Positions 1 through 7,106 of a stretch of DNA of 9,882 nucleotides are shown piece by piece. Position 1 is the first letter of the stretch. Every line of letters begins with the position of its first letter. The translations under genes were made by a program, and so were the position numbers. The notes below the pieces were generated by a model, which had not been told where the DNA came from, searched no databases, and saw nothing but the letters and a program-made list of their open reading frames with translations. This DNA comes from Flavobacteriaceae bacterium UBA3440 (lineage in GTDB: Bacteria; Bacteroidota; Bacteroidia; Flavobacteriales; Flavobacteriaceae), in assembly GCA_002378585.1 (NCBI GenBank), contig DFSJ01000066.1, positions 1-9,882 on the forward strand, read 5' to 3'.

Positions 1-321
1 ATGCTTTTGGCAGAAAAAAAGACTTCGGTTTCTGAATTGCGCAAGCAGTACCCTGCCTATTTTATGAGCAAAGAAAAAATAGTGTTGGACCCAAAAGTTG
101 ACGTAGATGCCTTACTAGAATCCATGCAACAACATTACCCGAACGAACAAAAGTCTACGATTGACGGACTTAAAATCGATTTAGCCCATGGTTGGATTCA
201 CATGAGGAAGTCGAATACGGAACCCATTGTGCGTATTTACACCGAAGCATCTACCCAACAAGAAGCTGATGCGCTTGCCCACACAGCGATGCGACAAATC
301 AGTGAATTGGGTCTTGGATAG
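1..321 (+). CDS. glmM: Phosphoglucosamine mutase GlmM, C-terminal end (partial)
   Basis: The last 106 codons of an alpha-D-phosphohexomutase, cut by the left edge; the ATG at base 1 is almost certainly an internal Met. Residues 69-81 (RKSNTEPIVRIYT) form the phosphate-binding loop of domain 4. Most relatives have SGTEP here; the SNTEP form is, from memory, common in Bacteroidota GlmM. The preceding segment (STIDGLKIDL, about 52-61) is the usual start of that domain. GlmM converts glucosamine-6-phosphate to glucosamine-1-phosphate in the cytoplasm, feeding UDP-GlcNAc for peptidoglycan and lipopolysaccharide. The catalytic phosphoserine and metal site lie outside the window, so a phosphomannomutase cannot be fully excluded. 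Its last 23 bases overlap the end of the convergent acyltransferase gene. It stops at TAG. Confidence 0.85.
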   Translation: MLLAEKKTSVSELRKQYPAYFMSKEKIVLDPKVDVDALLESMQQHYPNEQKSTIDGLKIDLAHGWIHMRKSNTEPIVRIYTEASTQQEADALAHTAMRQISELGLG

Positions 322-1195
322 GTTTTTTACCCTGATGTTTCCATCGATTGTGCGTCCACATATAACAGTGAGGCTGACGACGAATTTGCGCCTCAACTAA
401 ATCCAAATACTTCCGAGTGATCATTCCTTCTGTCAAAGACTTCGGATCATCCGTGATTAATTTTAGTTGAACCCGGTAATAACCCCGTTTGACTTGATCT
501 ACCTCCATAAATACAAGCGCGGCATCAACGGCTGTAGCAATAGATTCAGGTCCGGCAAAAACAGGGACTTCAACGCCCATAAAAGATTGCCACATTTTGG
601 CTTTAGACAACAAAGGTGATTGGTCGGCTACCATTCCAAAGAAATGGTGGTCTTTTGCTTGGGCTTGAGCGGAAATGGTTCTGAAAAAATCTTTTTGGGT
701 CACCAGGCCCATGCCCCAATGACTCCTAATTTTGTAGATCGTTTGATCGTAAAATCGATTGTTTACTTTTTGATAAACAGCCATGCCCTGGATATTATGA
801 TACAAGGTGATCGAAGACATCCACTCCCAGTTGGCGTGATGAGCACCCAGAACGATCACATTTTTATGGATTAATAAGCTTTTAAGCAGTTCGGGGTTTT
901 CTATGTGAAACTGTTTTTTTATTTGGATTTCAGATAATTTATTTGCCCGAAACATTTCCAAAAGTATATCAAAAAAATGCCTGTAGGCTTGTTTAGCTAG
1001 CGTTTTACGCTCCTGAACACTCATCTGAGGAAAACACAGCGCTATGTTTTTGTCCACCAACTTGCTGCGGTAACCCATCAGACCAAAAACTAAACCTGAC
1101 AGTACATCAGAGACTCCGTAAAACAAACGATGAGGGAGCACTGAAATCAACCAAATCAGGGGATAGGTAGTTAAAAAAATTATTCGCTGGATCAT
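299..1195 (-). CDS. Lysophospholipid / lipid A-type acyltransferase (LpxL/HtrB family)
   Basis: A 298-residue inner-membrane acyltransferase. The N-terminus (residues about 4-40) is hydrophobic and suits a single membrane anchor facing the cytoplasm. The catalytic HX4E motif is visible as H119 to E124 within GAHHANWEW. A second family block, VADQSP, lies at 189-194, and the C-terminal W280-THNRW block is typical of LpxL/HtrB proteins. These enzymes move an acyl chain from acyl-ACP onto a lipid A precursor or another lipid. Bacteroidota often carry such genes for lipid A or aminolipid synthesis, so the exact acceptor is not decided here. Length is normal for the family. Following glmM, which also feeds envelope synthesis, suits an envelope role. 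The ATG start fits the usual N-terminus, because the next Met is not until residue 40. Its 3' end overlaps glmM by 23 nt. Confidence 0.88.
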   Translation of the reverse strand: MIQRIIFLTTYPLIWLISVLPHRLFYGVSDVLSGLVFGLMGYRSKLVDKNIALCFPQMSVQERKTLAKQAYRHFFDILLEMFRANKLSEIQIKKQFHIENPELLKSLLIHKNVIVLGAHHANWEWMSSITLYHNIQGMAVYQKVNNRFYDQTIYKIRSHWGMGLVTQKDFFRTISAQAQAKDHHFFGMVADQSPLLSKAKMWQSFMGVEVPVFAGPESIATAVDAALVFMEVDQVKRGYYRVQLKLITDDPKSLTEGMITRKYLDLVEAQIRRQPHCYMWTHNRWKHQGKKPIQDPIH

Positions 1196-1200
1196 TGGGG

Positions 1201-1208
1201 CAAATATA
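1201..1208 (-). promoter_or_regulatory. -7 promoter box for the acyltransferase gene
   Basis: On the minus strand this reads TATATTTG, an exact match to the Bacteroidota -7 consensus TAnnTTTG. A minus-strand TTG at 1227-1225 lies 16 bases upstream, slightly shorter than the usual -33 spacing. Only five bases separate the box from the ATG at 1195, so a transcript would have almost no 5' leader. Confidence 0.5.
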
Positions 1209-1210
1209 GA

Positions 1211-1218
1211 TATATTTG
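1211..1218 (+). promoter_or_regulatory. -7 promoter box for the rhomboid gene
   Basis: TATATTTG matches the consensus TAnnTTTG exactly. The -33 element is weak: CTG at 1187-1189, 21 bases upstream. Transcription would start near 1222-1224, about 16 bases before the ATG at 1240 and downstream of the alternative TTG start at 1216. Confidence 0.5.
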
Positions 1219-1239
1219 AGTCCTCAACACCCCCAAGGA

Positions 1240-1878
1240 ATGCATCTGCTTTTTTTATTAGTGCTTACTGTCAATATTATAATTAGTTGGAAAGGTTTCA
1301 AAGATGGGGATTTCTTTGATCGTTATGCCTTTGATTTAAACGCTGTAAAACGAGGACAACACTGGCGTATGTGGACCTCAGGCTGGTTGCATGTCGATAG
1401 CCAACACCTGATTTTCAACATGTTTACCCTCTATTTTTTTGCACCAATAGTAATCCAAACCTTGGGTAGTATTGCCTTTTTAGTAGGCTATCTAGGGAGT
1501 TTATACGCTGGTAGCTGGTTGAGTTATCAGATACATAAAAATCAACCAACGTATCATGCGGTCGGTGCCAGCGGTGCAGTAACCGGTATATTATATACAT
1601 CCATAGCGTTGTACCCAGACATGCAATTGGGCATCTTATTTATCCCAATCCCTTTTTCAGCGTATTGGGTTGGGTTTTTCTACATGATGTATACATTTTA
1701 CGGGGTGATCAAGAATAATGATCGAATAGGACATACAGCTCATTTTGGTGGCGCGATTTTCGGATTAATTCTGCCGATACTGATGACCCCAAAAATAGTA
1801 GAGCAACACCTAGGCCCTGTGACCTTGATGTTGCTCCCTGTATTGGTGTTTTTTATTTGGGCCTATAAAAGGCGTTAG
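1240..1878 (+). CDS. Rhomboid-family intramembrane serine protease
   Basis: A polytopic membrane protease of 212 residues from this ATG. The catalytic Ser is S111 in GASG (109-112) and the catalytic His is H168 in AHFGG. H56 and N60, in HLIFN, match the oxyanion-side His and Asn of GlpG-type rhomboids. About six hydrophobic helices are visible, the core rhomboid fold without extra domains. Rhomboids cut transmembrane segments of other membrane proteins; the substrate is unknown. An in-frame TTG at 1216 would add 8 residues, but it lies inside the predicted -7 box, and relatives usually begin just before the first helix, so I prefer the ATG. AAGGA abuts this ATG with no spacing and is unlikely to act as a ribosome binding site. 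The stop overlaps the end of the convergent lipoprotein gene by 4 nt. Confidence 0.9.
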   Translation: MHLLFLLVLTVNIIISWKGFKDGDFFDRYAFDLNAVKRGQHWRMWTSGWLHVDSQHLIFNMFTLYFFAPIVIQTLGSIAFLVGYLGSLYAGSWLSYQIHKNQPTYHAVGASGAVTGILYTSIALYPDMQLGILFIPIPFSAYWVGFFYMMYTFYGVIKNNDRIGHTAHFGGAIFGLILPILMTPKIVEQHLGPVTLMLLPVLVFFIWAYKRR

Positions 1879-1889
1879 TAGCCAAATAA
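1853..1889. repeat. Inverted repeat bracketing two convergent stop codons
   Basis: TTATTTGG (1853-1860) and CCAAATAA (1882-1889) are perfect complements, with a smaller GCCT/AGGC hairpin at 1861-1873 inside. Both overlapping stop codons (1875-1878) fall in the loop region. No T-run follows the stem on either strand, so this is not a canonical intrinsic terminator. It may be a 3' end stabiliser, or chance in AT-rich DNA. Confidence 0.3.
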
Positions 1890-2987
1890 TTGTGTCAATT
1901 GAGCCACCAACTCTGGCCCCCTAAGGTCTTTAGCGATGATGACGCCATTTTCATCAAGGATAATCGAAGAAGGAATAGCGCGAATGTTATACAAAGCGAC
2001 AATTGGCCCGTCAAATAATTGAAGATGTGATAGTTGTGGCCAAATCAATCCGTCATTGGCAATGGCTTCAATCCAATCTTGTTTCTCTTTATCCAAAGAA
2101 ACGCCGATGATTTGAAAACCATCCTTTTGGTATTTGTTGTAGAGTTCAACTAATTCTGGATTTTGAGCTCTACACGGCTTACACCACGCGGCCCAAAAGT
2201 CAATCAGGGTTACTTTGCCCAAGTTTTCATAAAGTTTAATGGAGCTACCATCAGGGGATGGTCCTTCAAAGTCTGGGGCTTTAGCACCAATAGAGGTGTT
2301 GAGTTGCGCTTTTAACTGCTCGGCCAACATCACACCTGTACTTGACTTTTTAATGGGTTCGCTCAGCGATTCAAACAGGTCAGACACCTCAGAAACAGGC
2401 AACATCATACTCGCAAAAATACGCTCCAACACCAATAGTGATATCAATCCATCTGGGTGCTGTTTGATGAAATTTAGTTCAAAAAGCTGAACTTCGTTTT
2501 GGAGAATACCATACTCTTCACGGAGTGCGTTCATGGATTCTTGATCCATCGCAGCCTGTGCTTGACTCATGTCCATAGAAATACCCATAGCGCGCTCGCT
2601 AAAAGGAAGTGTTTCTTGCATAAACTTTTGCAAAAGATCATTTTGAGGGGTACCCGTGCTTTTTGCTTCCCGCAAATTATCGCTAGGCACATCAACCTTG
2701 ATGGCTCCTGGTTCTAAAACAACCGGTATGGCCCCATTGAGGTTTTCGATCAATACATAATGCATTTCAGGGAGTTCCTGCTCACCCTCAAAGGCAAACA
2801 CCCCTGAAAAAACTTGAGTGGAATCAATAATCTTTTGTTGGGTTTGGTTTTCAATTACTTGAAGATAGACCATGGTGCTGTCTGCGACAGCCGAGGCATT
2901 ACCTTGAATTGTGTACGAATTTTTGTTGCAGGATGCTAGAATTAACAAAGCCGTTAAGCCTAAAAATCGTGAAAAATTATGGTTCAT
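1875..2987 (-). CDS. TlpA-like thioredoxin-fold lipoprotein
   Basis: A 370-residue exported thiol-disulfide protein. Residues 1-20 form a lipoprotein signal peptide ending in the lipobox LASC, with C20 as the lipidated Cys. Residues about 24-105 look like the beta-rich DUF4369 domain often found before thioredoxin domains in Bacteroidota. Residues about 110-230 form a Gln/Glu-rich, probably helical middle. The C-terminal AhpC/TSA-thioredoxin domain (about 233-370) has the active site WCKPC (C269, C272) and the cis-Pro loop RAIPSS (P339). Such proteins usually reduce disulfides in the periplasm or at the outer membrane, for example in cytochrome c maturation or oxidative stress. No maturation genes or thiol-reductant partner are adjacent, so the target is unknown. 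It is divergent from the FAD/Fe-S gene and ends in a 4-nt overlap with the rhomboid gene. Confidence 0.88.
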   Translation of the reverse strand: MNHNFSRFLGLTALLILASCNKNSYTIQGNASAVADSTMVYLQVIENQTQQKIIDSTQVFSGVFAFEGEQELPEMHYVLIENLNGAIPVVLEPGAIKVDVPSDNLREAKSTGTPQNDLLQKFMQETLPFSERAMGISMDMSQAQAAMDQESMNALREEYGILQNEVQLFELNFIKQHPDGLISLLVLERIFASMMLPVSEVSDLFESLSEPIKKSSTGVMLAEQLKAQLNTSIGAKAPDFEGPSPDGSSIKLYENLGKVTLIDFWAAWCKPCRAQNPELVELYNKYQKDGFQIIGVSLDKEKQDWIEAIANDGLIWPQLSHLQLFDGPIVALYNIRAIPSSIILDENGVIIAKDLRGPELVAQLTQLFGY

Positions 2988-3006
2988 ATATATGTTTTGT
3001 GAAGTG

Positions 3007-3014
3007 TAAAGGTA
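3007..3014 (-). promoter_or_regulatory. Possible -7 box for the TlpA-like gene
   Basis: The minus strand reads TACCTTTA, seven of eight bases of TAnnTTTG, about 20 bases before the start codon. I see no clear -33 TTG at the expected distance, so this is a weak call. Confidence 0.25.
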
Positions 3015-3016
3015 GG

Positions 3017-3050
3017 TTGATTCTTTTAATTGATGAAATGCTTATTTTTG
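3017..3050 (+). promoter_or_regulatory. Possible promoter lying inside the annotated 5' end of the FAD/Fe-S gene
   Basis: TTG at 3017-3019, a 23-base spacer, then TATTTTTG at 3043-3050, an exact TAnnTTTG match. If real, transcription starts near 3054-3056, downstream of the ATG at 3033, and translation would have to begin at a later codon such as the TTG at 3069. Confidence 0.3.
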
Positions 3051-5978
3051 AGGCAAATCCATACAAATTTGCAGAACGCGATCTTTTCTCAGCTACAAGA
3101 ACAACTAGAGGGAAAACTACAATGGGATCAAGGAACCAGGGCCATGTATGCCACAGACGGTTCTGTCTACAGAAAACTACCCTTAGGAGTTGCTTTTCCC
3201 AAAGATATTGAGGACCTAAAAAAAATTGTGACTTGGGCACAAACCCACCAAATCAGCTTGATTCCAAGGACTGCTGGGACATCACTAGCAGGTCAGTGCG
3301 TGGGAGAAGGCTTGGTAGTAGATGTATCACGTCATTGGACAAAAATCATTGAATTAAATGTTGAAGCGCGCACGGTAGTGGTTCAGCCTGGAGTGATCAG
3401 AGACGAGCTTAACGCGTACTTAAAACCATACGGACTGTTTTTCGGTCCAAACACTTCTACGTCAAACCGCTGTATGATTGGCGGAATGGTCGGCAATAAT
3501 TCGTCCGGAACCACCTCCATAAAATATGGTGTAACCCGGGATAAGGTTGTTTCCTTGGAAGTCTTACTCAGCGATGGGAGCACCACCCAAATAAACGAAC
3601 TGACTACAGAGCAATGGAAGCAAAAAATTGAACAAGACAATTTTGAAGGTACCCTTTACCGTGGCTTAAAAGACTTACTTGCACCTCGTGAAGTCCAAGA
3701 ACGGATCGTTGAAGCATTTCCTAAAAAGGAAATACACCGCAGAAACACTGGTTATGCTGTTGATTTATTGTTTGACAGTGAGTTTTTGGGTGGGGATAAA
3801 CCAGGGATTAATTTAATCCCATTGCTGTGTGGTAGTGAAGGCACACTAGCATTCACCACATCTATCACCTTAAAGCTCGACCCGCTTCCTCCTGCAGTAG
3901 GGGCCATGATGGTGACTCATTATCACTCCATAGAAGATTGCCTATCTGATGTATATCCGTTAATGCAAGAGGGATTGTACAGTTGTGAAATGATGGACAA
4001 AGTTATTTTGGACTGCACCAAAAACAACCGGGAGCAACAAGCCAACAGATATTTTGTCGAGGGTGATCCAGCCGCTGTGCTCATGCTTGAGGTTAGAGCA
4101 GATGATCAAGAACAACTCGAACAAAAATTAGTTCAACTCAATGCCCGAGTAAGTGAGTCAGGACTGAGCTACGCTCAACCAGTGCTAGCTCAAAGTGAAA
4201 TTACCAAAGCAGAGACATTGCGCAAAGCTGGTTTAGGCCTGCTTGGAAACATGGTAGGTGACCGAAAAGCAGTAGCCTGTATTGAAGATACGGCTGTGGC
4301 CTTGGCTGATTTAAAGTTTTTTATAGGGGAATTTTCTGAATTGATGCGCCGCTACAAGCAGGATGCGGTTTACTACGCCCATGCAGGCGCTGGAGAAATA
4401 CATCTTAGACCGATACTGAATTTGAAGAAATCAGAAGACGTCGTGCTGTTTCGCTCCATAACCACAGAGGTGGCCGCATTGACCAAAAAATATAAAGGTT
4501 CATTTAGCGGGGAGCATGGGGATGGTATCGTTCGCGCAGAATTCATTCCTATGCTGATTGGCACTGAAAATTACGAAGTGCTTAAATCTGTAAAAAATCT
4601 TTTTGACCCACACCATCTGTTTAATCCTGGAAAAATTGTTGAGGCCTACAAAATGGATGAATCTCTGCGCTATGAAGTAGATCGAGAAGAACCAGAGGTA
4701 AACACCTTCCTTGATTTTTCTGACAAATTGGGTATCCTCAGGGCAGCAGAAGCCTGCAATGGTAGTGGGGATTGCCGTAAAACCCACCACGCAGCGGGGG
4801 GTATGTGTCCGAGTTATCAAGCTACCAAAGAGGAAAAAGACACCACCAGAGGTCGGGCCAATGTACTGCGTGAGATGATAACTCATGGGGGGATGACAAA
4901 ACCTGATCACGCAGAAATAGTCAAGGACTCTCTTGATTTGTGTGTAGGCTGCAAGGCATGTGCTAGTGAATGTCCTAGCAACGTAGACATGACCACCATG
5001 AAAGCTGAGTTTTTATATCAGTACCAAGAATTAAATGGATATCCGCTAAGAGCAAAGTTTTTTGCCTACAGTGGTGTGATCAACCAAATGGCACAAAAAG
5101 TGGCTCCTTTGGCCAATGCAGTCAATGGTTCCTCTTTTTTCTCCAGTTTACTAAAAAAAGCACTGGGTATTGCTCCCGCCAGGCACATACCACGCGTTTA
5201 TCGTCAGCGTTTTAACCAGATGCATCAATCCTTGTTGGCTCAATATCAGCCCACGGGTAAAGAAGTGGTGTTGTTTATCGATGAGTTCACCAACACACTT
5301 GATGTACCAGTAGGTGAGGATGCATTGGCATTGTTAATTCGTTTGGGATATCAAGTGAAGCTCTATCAGGGAGATAGCGGCCGTACTTTTTTATCCAAAG
5401 GTTTTTTAAAACAAGCTCAGGACTTGGCCCAAAAAAATCTAAATAATTTATCACCCTACATAGCCAAATCAATGCCCGTTCTGGGTATTGAGCCCTCTGC
5501 AGTGCTCAGTTTTAAAGACGAATACCCCCGAATGCTGTCTGGTGATTCTAGGGTAGCTGATCTGGCCAAATCCAGTATGACGATAGAACACTTTTTAGCG
5601 CAAGAAGCCGCTCAAGGAACTATATCTTCTAAACAATTCACCAGATCCAACAAAGAAATCAAGGTTCACTGCCATTGTCATCAAAAAGCTTTGGAAAATG
5701 CAAAAGACACCTTTGATCTGCTTAACCTACCTGAAAAATACTCTGTAGCCCTAATCAATTCCGGGTGTTGCGGTATGGCCGGTTCATTTGGTTATGAAAA
5801 AGAACACTACCAAGTAAGTATGGATATAGGAAATTTACGGTTATTCCCCGCTATACGAAAAGCTGAAAAACACGTTGAAATTGCGGCAAACGGTACGAGT
5901 TGCAGGCACCAGATTGAAGACGGAACCAAGAAAAAAGCGAAACACCCGGTTACCCTGCTTTTGGAAGCATTGGCTTAG
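3033..5978 (+). CDS. FAD-linked 2-hydroxyacid dehydrogenase fused to 4Fe-4S and CCG domains (YdiJ-like)
   Basis: A three-part oxidoreductase of 981 residues from this ATG. Residues about 35-285 form a PCMH-type FAD-binding domain with PRTAGTSLAGQC (78-89) and GGMVGNNSSG (150-159). The FAD-oxidase C-terminal domain follows, with HAGAGEIHLRP (450-460), SGEHGDG (492-498) and FDPHHLFNPGK (524-534). Next is a ferredoxin-like region with Cys 575, 581, 592 and then 637, 640, 643, 647 (CxxCxxCxxxCP). The C-terminus is a CCG-type region with HCHCHQ (879-884) and GCCGMAGSFGYE (911-922). This architecture matches E. coli YdiJ, a D-2-hydroxyglutarate dehydrogenase, and related D-lactate dehydrogenases. 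It oxidises a 2-hydroxyacid and passes electrons through Fe-S clusters, probably to quinone. The substrate cannot be read from the sequence. The start is uncertain: the TTG at 3069 gives a more family-like N-terminus. Confidence 0.9.
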   Translation: MKCLFLRQIHTNLQNAIFSQLQEQLEGKLQWDQGTRAMYATDGSVYRKLPLGVAFPKDIEDLKKIVTWAQTHQISLIPRTAGTSLAGQCVGEGLVVDVSRHWTKIIELNVEARTVVVQPGVIRDELNAYLKPYGLFFGPNTSTSNRCMIGGMVGNNSSGTTSIKYGVTRDKVVSLEVLLSDGSTTQINELTTEQWKQKIEQDNFEGTLYRGLKDLLAPREVQERIVEAFPKKEIHRRNTGYAVDLLFDSEFLGGDKPGINLIPLLCGSEGTLAFTTSITLKLDPLPPAVGAMMVTHYHSIEDCLSDVYPLMQEGLYSCEMMDKVILDCTKNNREQQANRYFVEGDPAAVLMLEVRADDQEQLEQKLVQLNARVSESGLSYAQPVLAQSEITKAETLRKAGLGLLGNMVGDRKAVACIEDTAVALADLKFFIGEFSELMRRYKQDAVYYAHAGAGEIHLRPILNLKKSEDVVLFRSITTEVAALTKKYKGSFSGEHGDGIVRAEFIPMLIGTENYEVLKSVKNLFDPHHLFNPGKIVEAYKMDESLRYEVDREEPEVNTFLDFSDKLGILRAAEACNGSGDCRKTHHAAGGMCPSYQATKEEKDTTRGRANVLREMITHGGMTKPDHAEIVKDSLDLCVGCKACASECPSNVDMTTMKAEFLYQYQELNGYPLRAKFFAYSGVINQMAQKVAPLANAVNGSSFFSSLLKKALGIAPARHIPRVYRQRFNQMHQSLLAQYQPTGKEVVLFIDEFTNTLDVPVGEDALALLIRLGYQVKLYQGDSGRTFLSKGFLKQAQDLAQKNLNNLSPYIAKSMPVLGIEPSAVLSFKDEYPRMLSGDSRVADLAKSSMTIEHFLAQEAAQGTISSKQFTRSNKEIKVHCHCHQKALENAKDTFDLLNLPEKYSVALINSGCCGMAGSFGYEKEHYQVSMDIGNLRLFPAIRKAEKHVEIAANGTSCRHQIEDGTKKKAKHPVTLLLEALA

Positions 5979-5982
5979 GGTA

Positions 5983-6012
5983 TTGGCCTTAGATATCAAT
6001 TCGTTATATTTG
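5983..6012 (+). promoter_or_regulatory. Bacteroidota-type promoter for aroC
   Basis: TTG at 5983-5985, a 19-base spacer, then TATATTTG at 6005-6012, matching the TTG-N(17-23)-TAnnTTTG consensus. Transcription would begin near 6016-6018, about 10 bases before the aroC ATG. This is the best promoter match in the window and suggests aroC does not depend on readthrough from the upstream gene. Confidence 0.65.
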
Positions 6013-6026
6013 TATTTTACCTCATT

Positions 6027-7106
6027 ATGGCAGGAAATTCCTTCGGAACACTATTAAAACTATCAACTTTTGGCGAATCTCATGGTATGGCTATTGGCGG
6101 CGTACTTGACGGAGTTCCTCCTGGGATACTCCTGGACATGGAGGCCATTCAAAGAGATTTAGACCGAAGAAAACCCGGGCAGTCTGCCTTAGTTACCCAG
6201 AGAAAGGAACCCGATCAAGTTCAACTTTTTTCCGGAATCTTTGAGGGAAAAACTACGGGAACCCCCATTGGATTTGCCATATTTAATACCAATCAAAAAT
6301 CACAAGACTACACGCACATAGCTGATTCTTATCGTCCATCCCACGCGGATTATGTGTATGACCAAAAATATGGTTTTCGCGATTTTCGGGGTGGGGGTAG
6401 AAGTTCAGCTAGAGAAACAGCCGCTCGAGTCGTAGCGGGTGCCCTAGCGAAACAAATTATTCCCTCCATACAAATTCAAGCCTACGTAAGTCAGGTTGGA
6501 AATGTATGCCTGGATAAGTCCTACCTAGAATTGGATTTAACGCAAACAGAAACCAACGATGTTCGTTGCCCCGACCCAAAAAAGGCGGCAGAAATGGAGT
6601 CGTTGATCAAATCGATAAAAAAGGAAGGGGACACCATTGGTGGGGTGATCGATTGTGTGATTCAAGGAGTACCCGTAGGATTAGGTGAACCAGTTTTTGA
6701 TAAATTACACGCCAGACTAGGCTCCGCTATGCTTTCGATCAATGCCGTTAAAGGATTTGAATACGGATCGGGCTTTCATGGCGTTACTATGAAAGGCAGC
6801 GCTCATAACGATGCCTACCAAACCGATGGTTCCACAGTGACTAACCACAGTGGTGGGGTACAAGGAGGGATTTCGAATGGGATGGATATTTATTTTAGGG
6901 TCGCCTTTAAGCCCGTGGCTACATTGATTCAAGCCTACACAACCATCAATAAGTCTGGTGAAGTTATAGAAACCCATGGCAAAGGAAGGCATGATCCATG
7001 TGTCGTACCTAGAGCTGTTCCTATTGTTGAAGCCATGGCTGCCTTGGTTATGGCAGACTTTTCACTGATACGCAAAGCACAACTAAACCGCACACATGAA
7101 TTTTAA
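6027..7106 (+). CDS. aroC: Chorismate synthase
   Basis: A full-length cytoplasmic enzyme of 359 residues that converts 5-enolpyruvylshikimate-3-phosphate to chorismate. This is the last shared step toward Phe, Tyr, Trp, folate and quinones, and it needs reduced FMN. All three family signatures are present: GESHG at 16-20, [15 protein letters not shown] at 121-135, and [12 protein letters not shown] at 321-332. The [12 protein letters not shown] block (274-285), which lines the FMN and substrate pocket, is intact, as is DRRKPGQS near 46-53. Length is normal for the family. The ATG is fixed by the conserved N-terminus AGNSFG. A consensus promoter lies just upstream. The stop codon is 11 nt inside the following symporter gene, so the two are probably co-transcribed and translationally coupled. 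No FMN reductase is nearby. Confidence 0.97.
   Translation: MAGNSFGTLLKLSTFGESHGMAIGGVLDGVPPGILLDMEAIQRDLDRRKPGQSALVTQRKEPDQVQLFSGIFEGKTTGTPIGFAIFNTNQKSQDYTHIADSYRPSHADYVYDQKYGFRDFRGGGRSSARETAARVVAGALAKQIIPSIQIQAYVSQVGNVCLDKSYLELDLTQTETNDVRCPDPKKAAEMESLIKSIKKEGDTIGGVIDCVIQGVPVGLGEPVFDKLHARLGSAMLSINAVKGFEYGSGFHGVTMKGSAHNDAYQTDGSTVTNHSGGVQGGISNGMDIYFRVAFKPVATLIQAYTTINKSGEVIETHGKGRHDPCVVPRAVPIVEAMAALVMADFSLIRKAQLNRTHEF

Larger units (their letters stand above)
1201..1218. repeat. 18-bp palindrome between divergent genes (CAAATATA-GA-TATATTTG)
   Basis: Two perfect 8-base arms separated by 2 bases. Each arm is an exact TAnnTTTG box on one strand, so the palindrome is two back-to-back Bacteroidota -7 elements. 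It could also be an operator, but no regulator gene is adjacent. Confidence 0.7.

Noticed and set aside
321..332. GGT-T-run-ACC hairpin after the glmM stop
   Set aside because: The stem is only 3-4 bp and lies inside the coding sequence of the acyltransferase; too weak to call a terminator.
620..874. 84-codon open frame on the plus strand inside the acyltransferase gene
   Set aside because: It is a shadow of the real minus-strand gene, lying opposite the HX4E and DQSP motifs, with no domain of its own.
1216..1239. TTG start giving the rhomboid protein 8 extra residues
   Set aside because: The TTG lies inside the predicted -7 box, so it would be upstream of the transcription start; the ATG at 1240 fits the family N-terminus better.
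2977..3240. Small open frames on both strands across the TlpA-like/FAD divergent gap
   Set aside because: They overlap both real genes, cover the promoter region, and show no conserved features.
4500..4910. 136-codon open frame on the minus strand inside the FAD/Fe-S gene
   Set aside because: It is antisense to the SGEHGDG and Fe-S cysteine region of a strongly conserved protein, and its translation shows no recognisable motif.
5969..5996. Near-direct repeat (ATTGGCTTAGGG / ATTGGCCTTAGA) at the end of the FAD/Fe-S gene
   Set aside because: It is short and imperfect, partly coding, and its second copy overlaps the aroC -33 element; probably coincidence.
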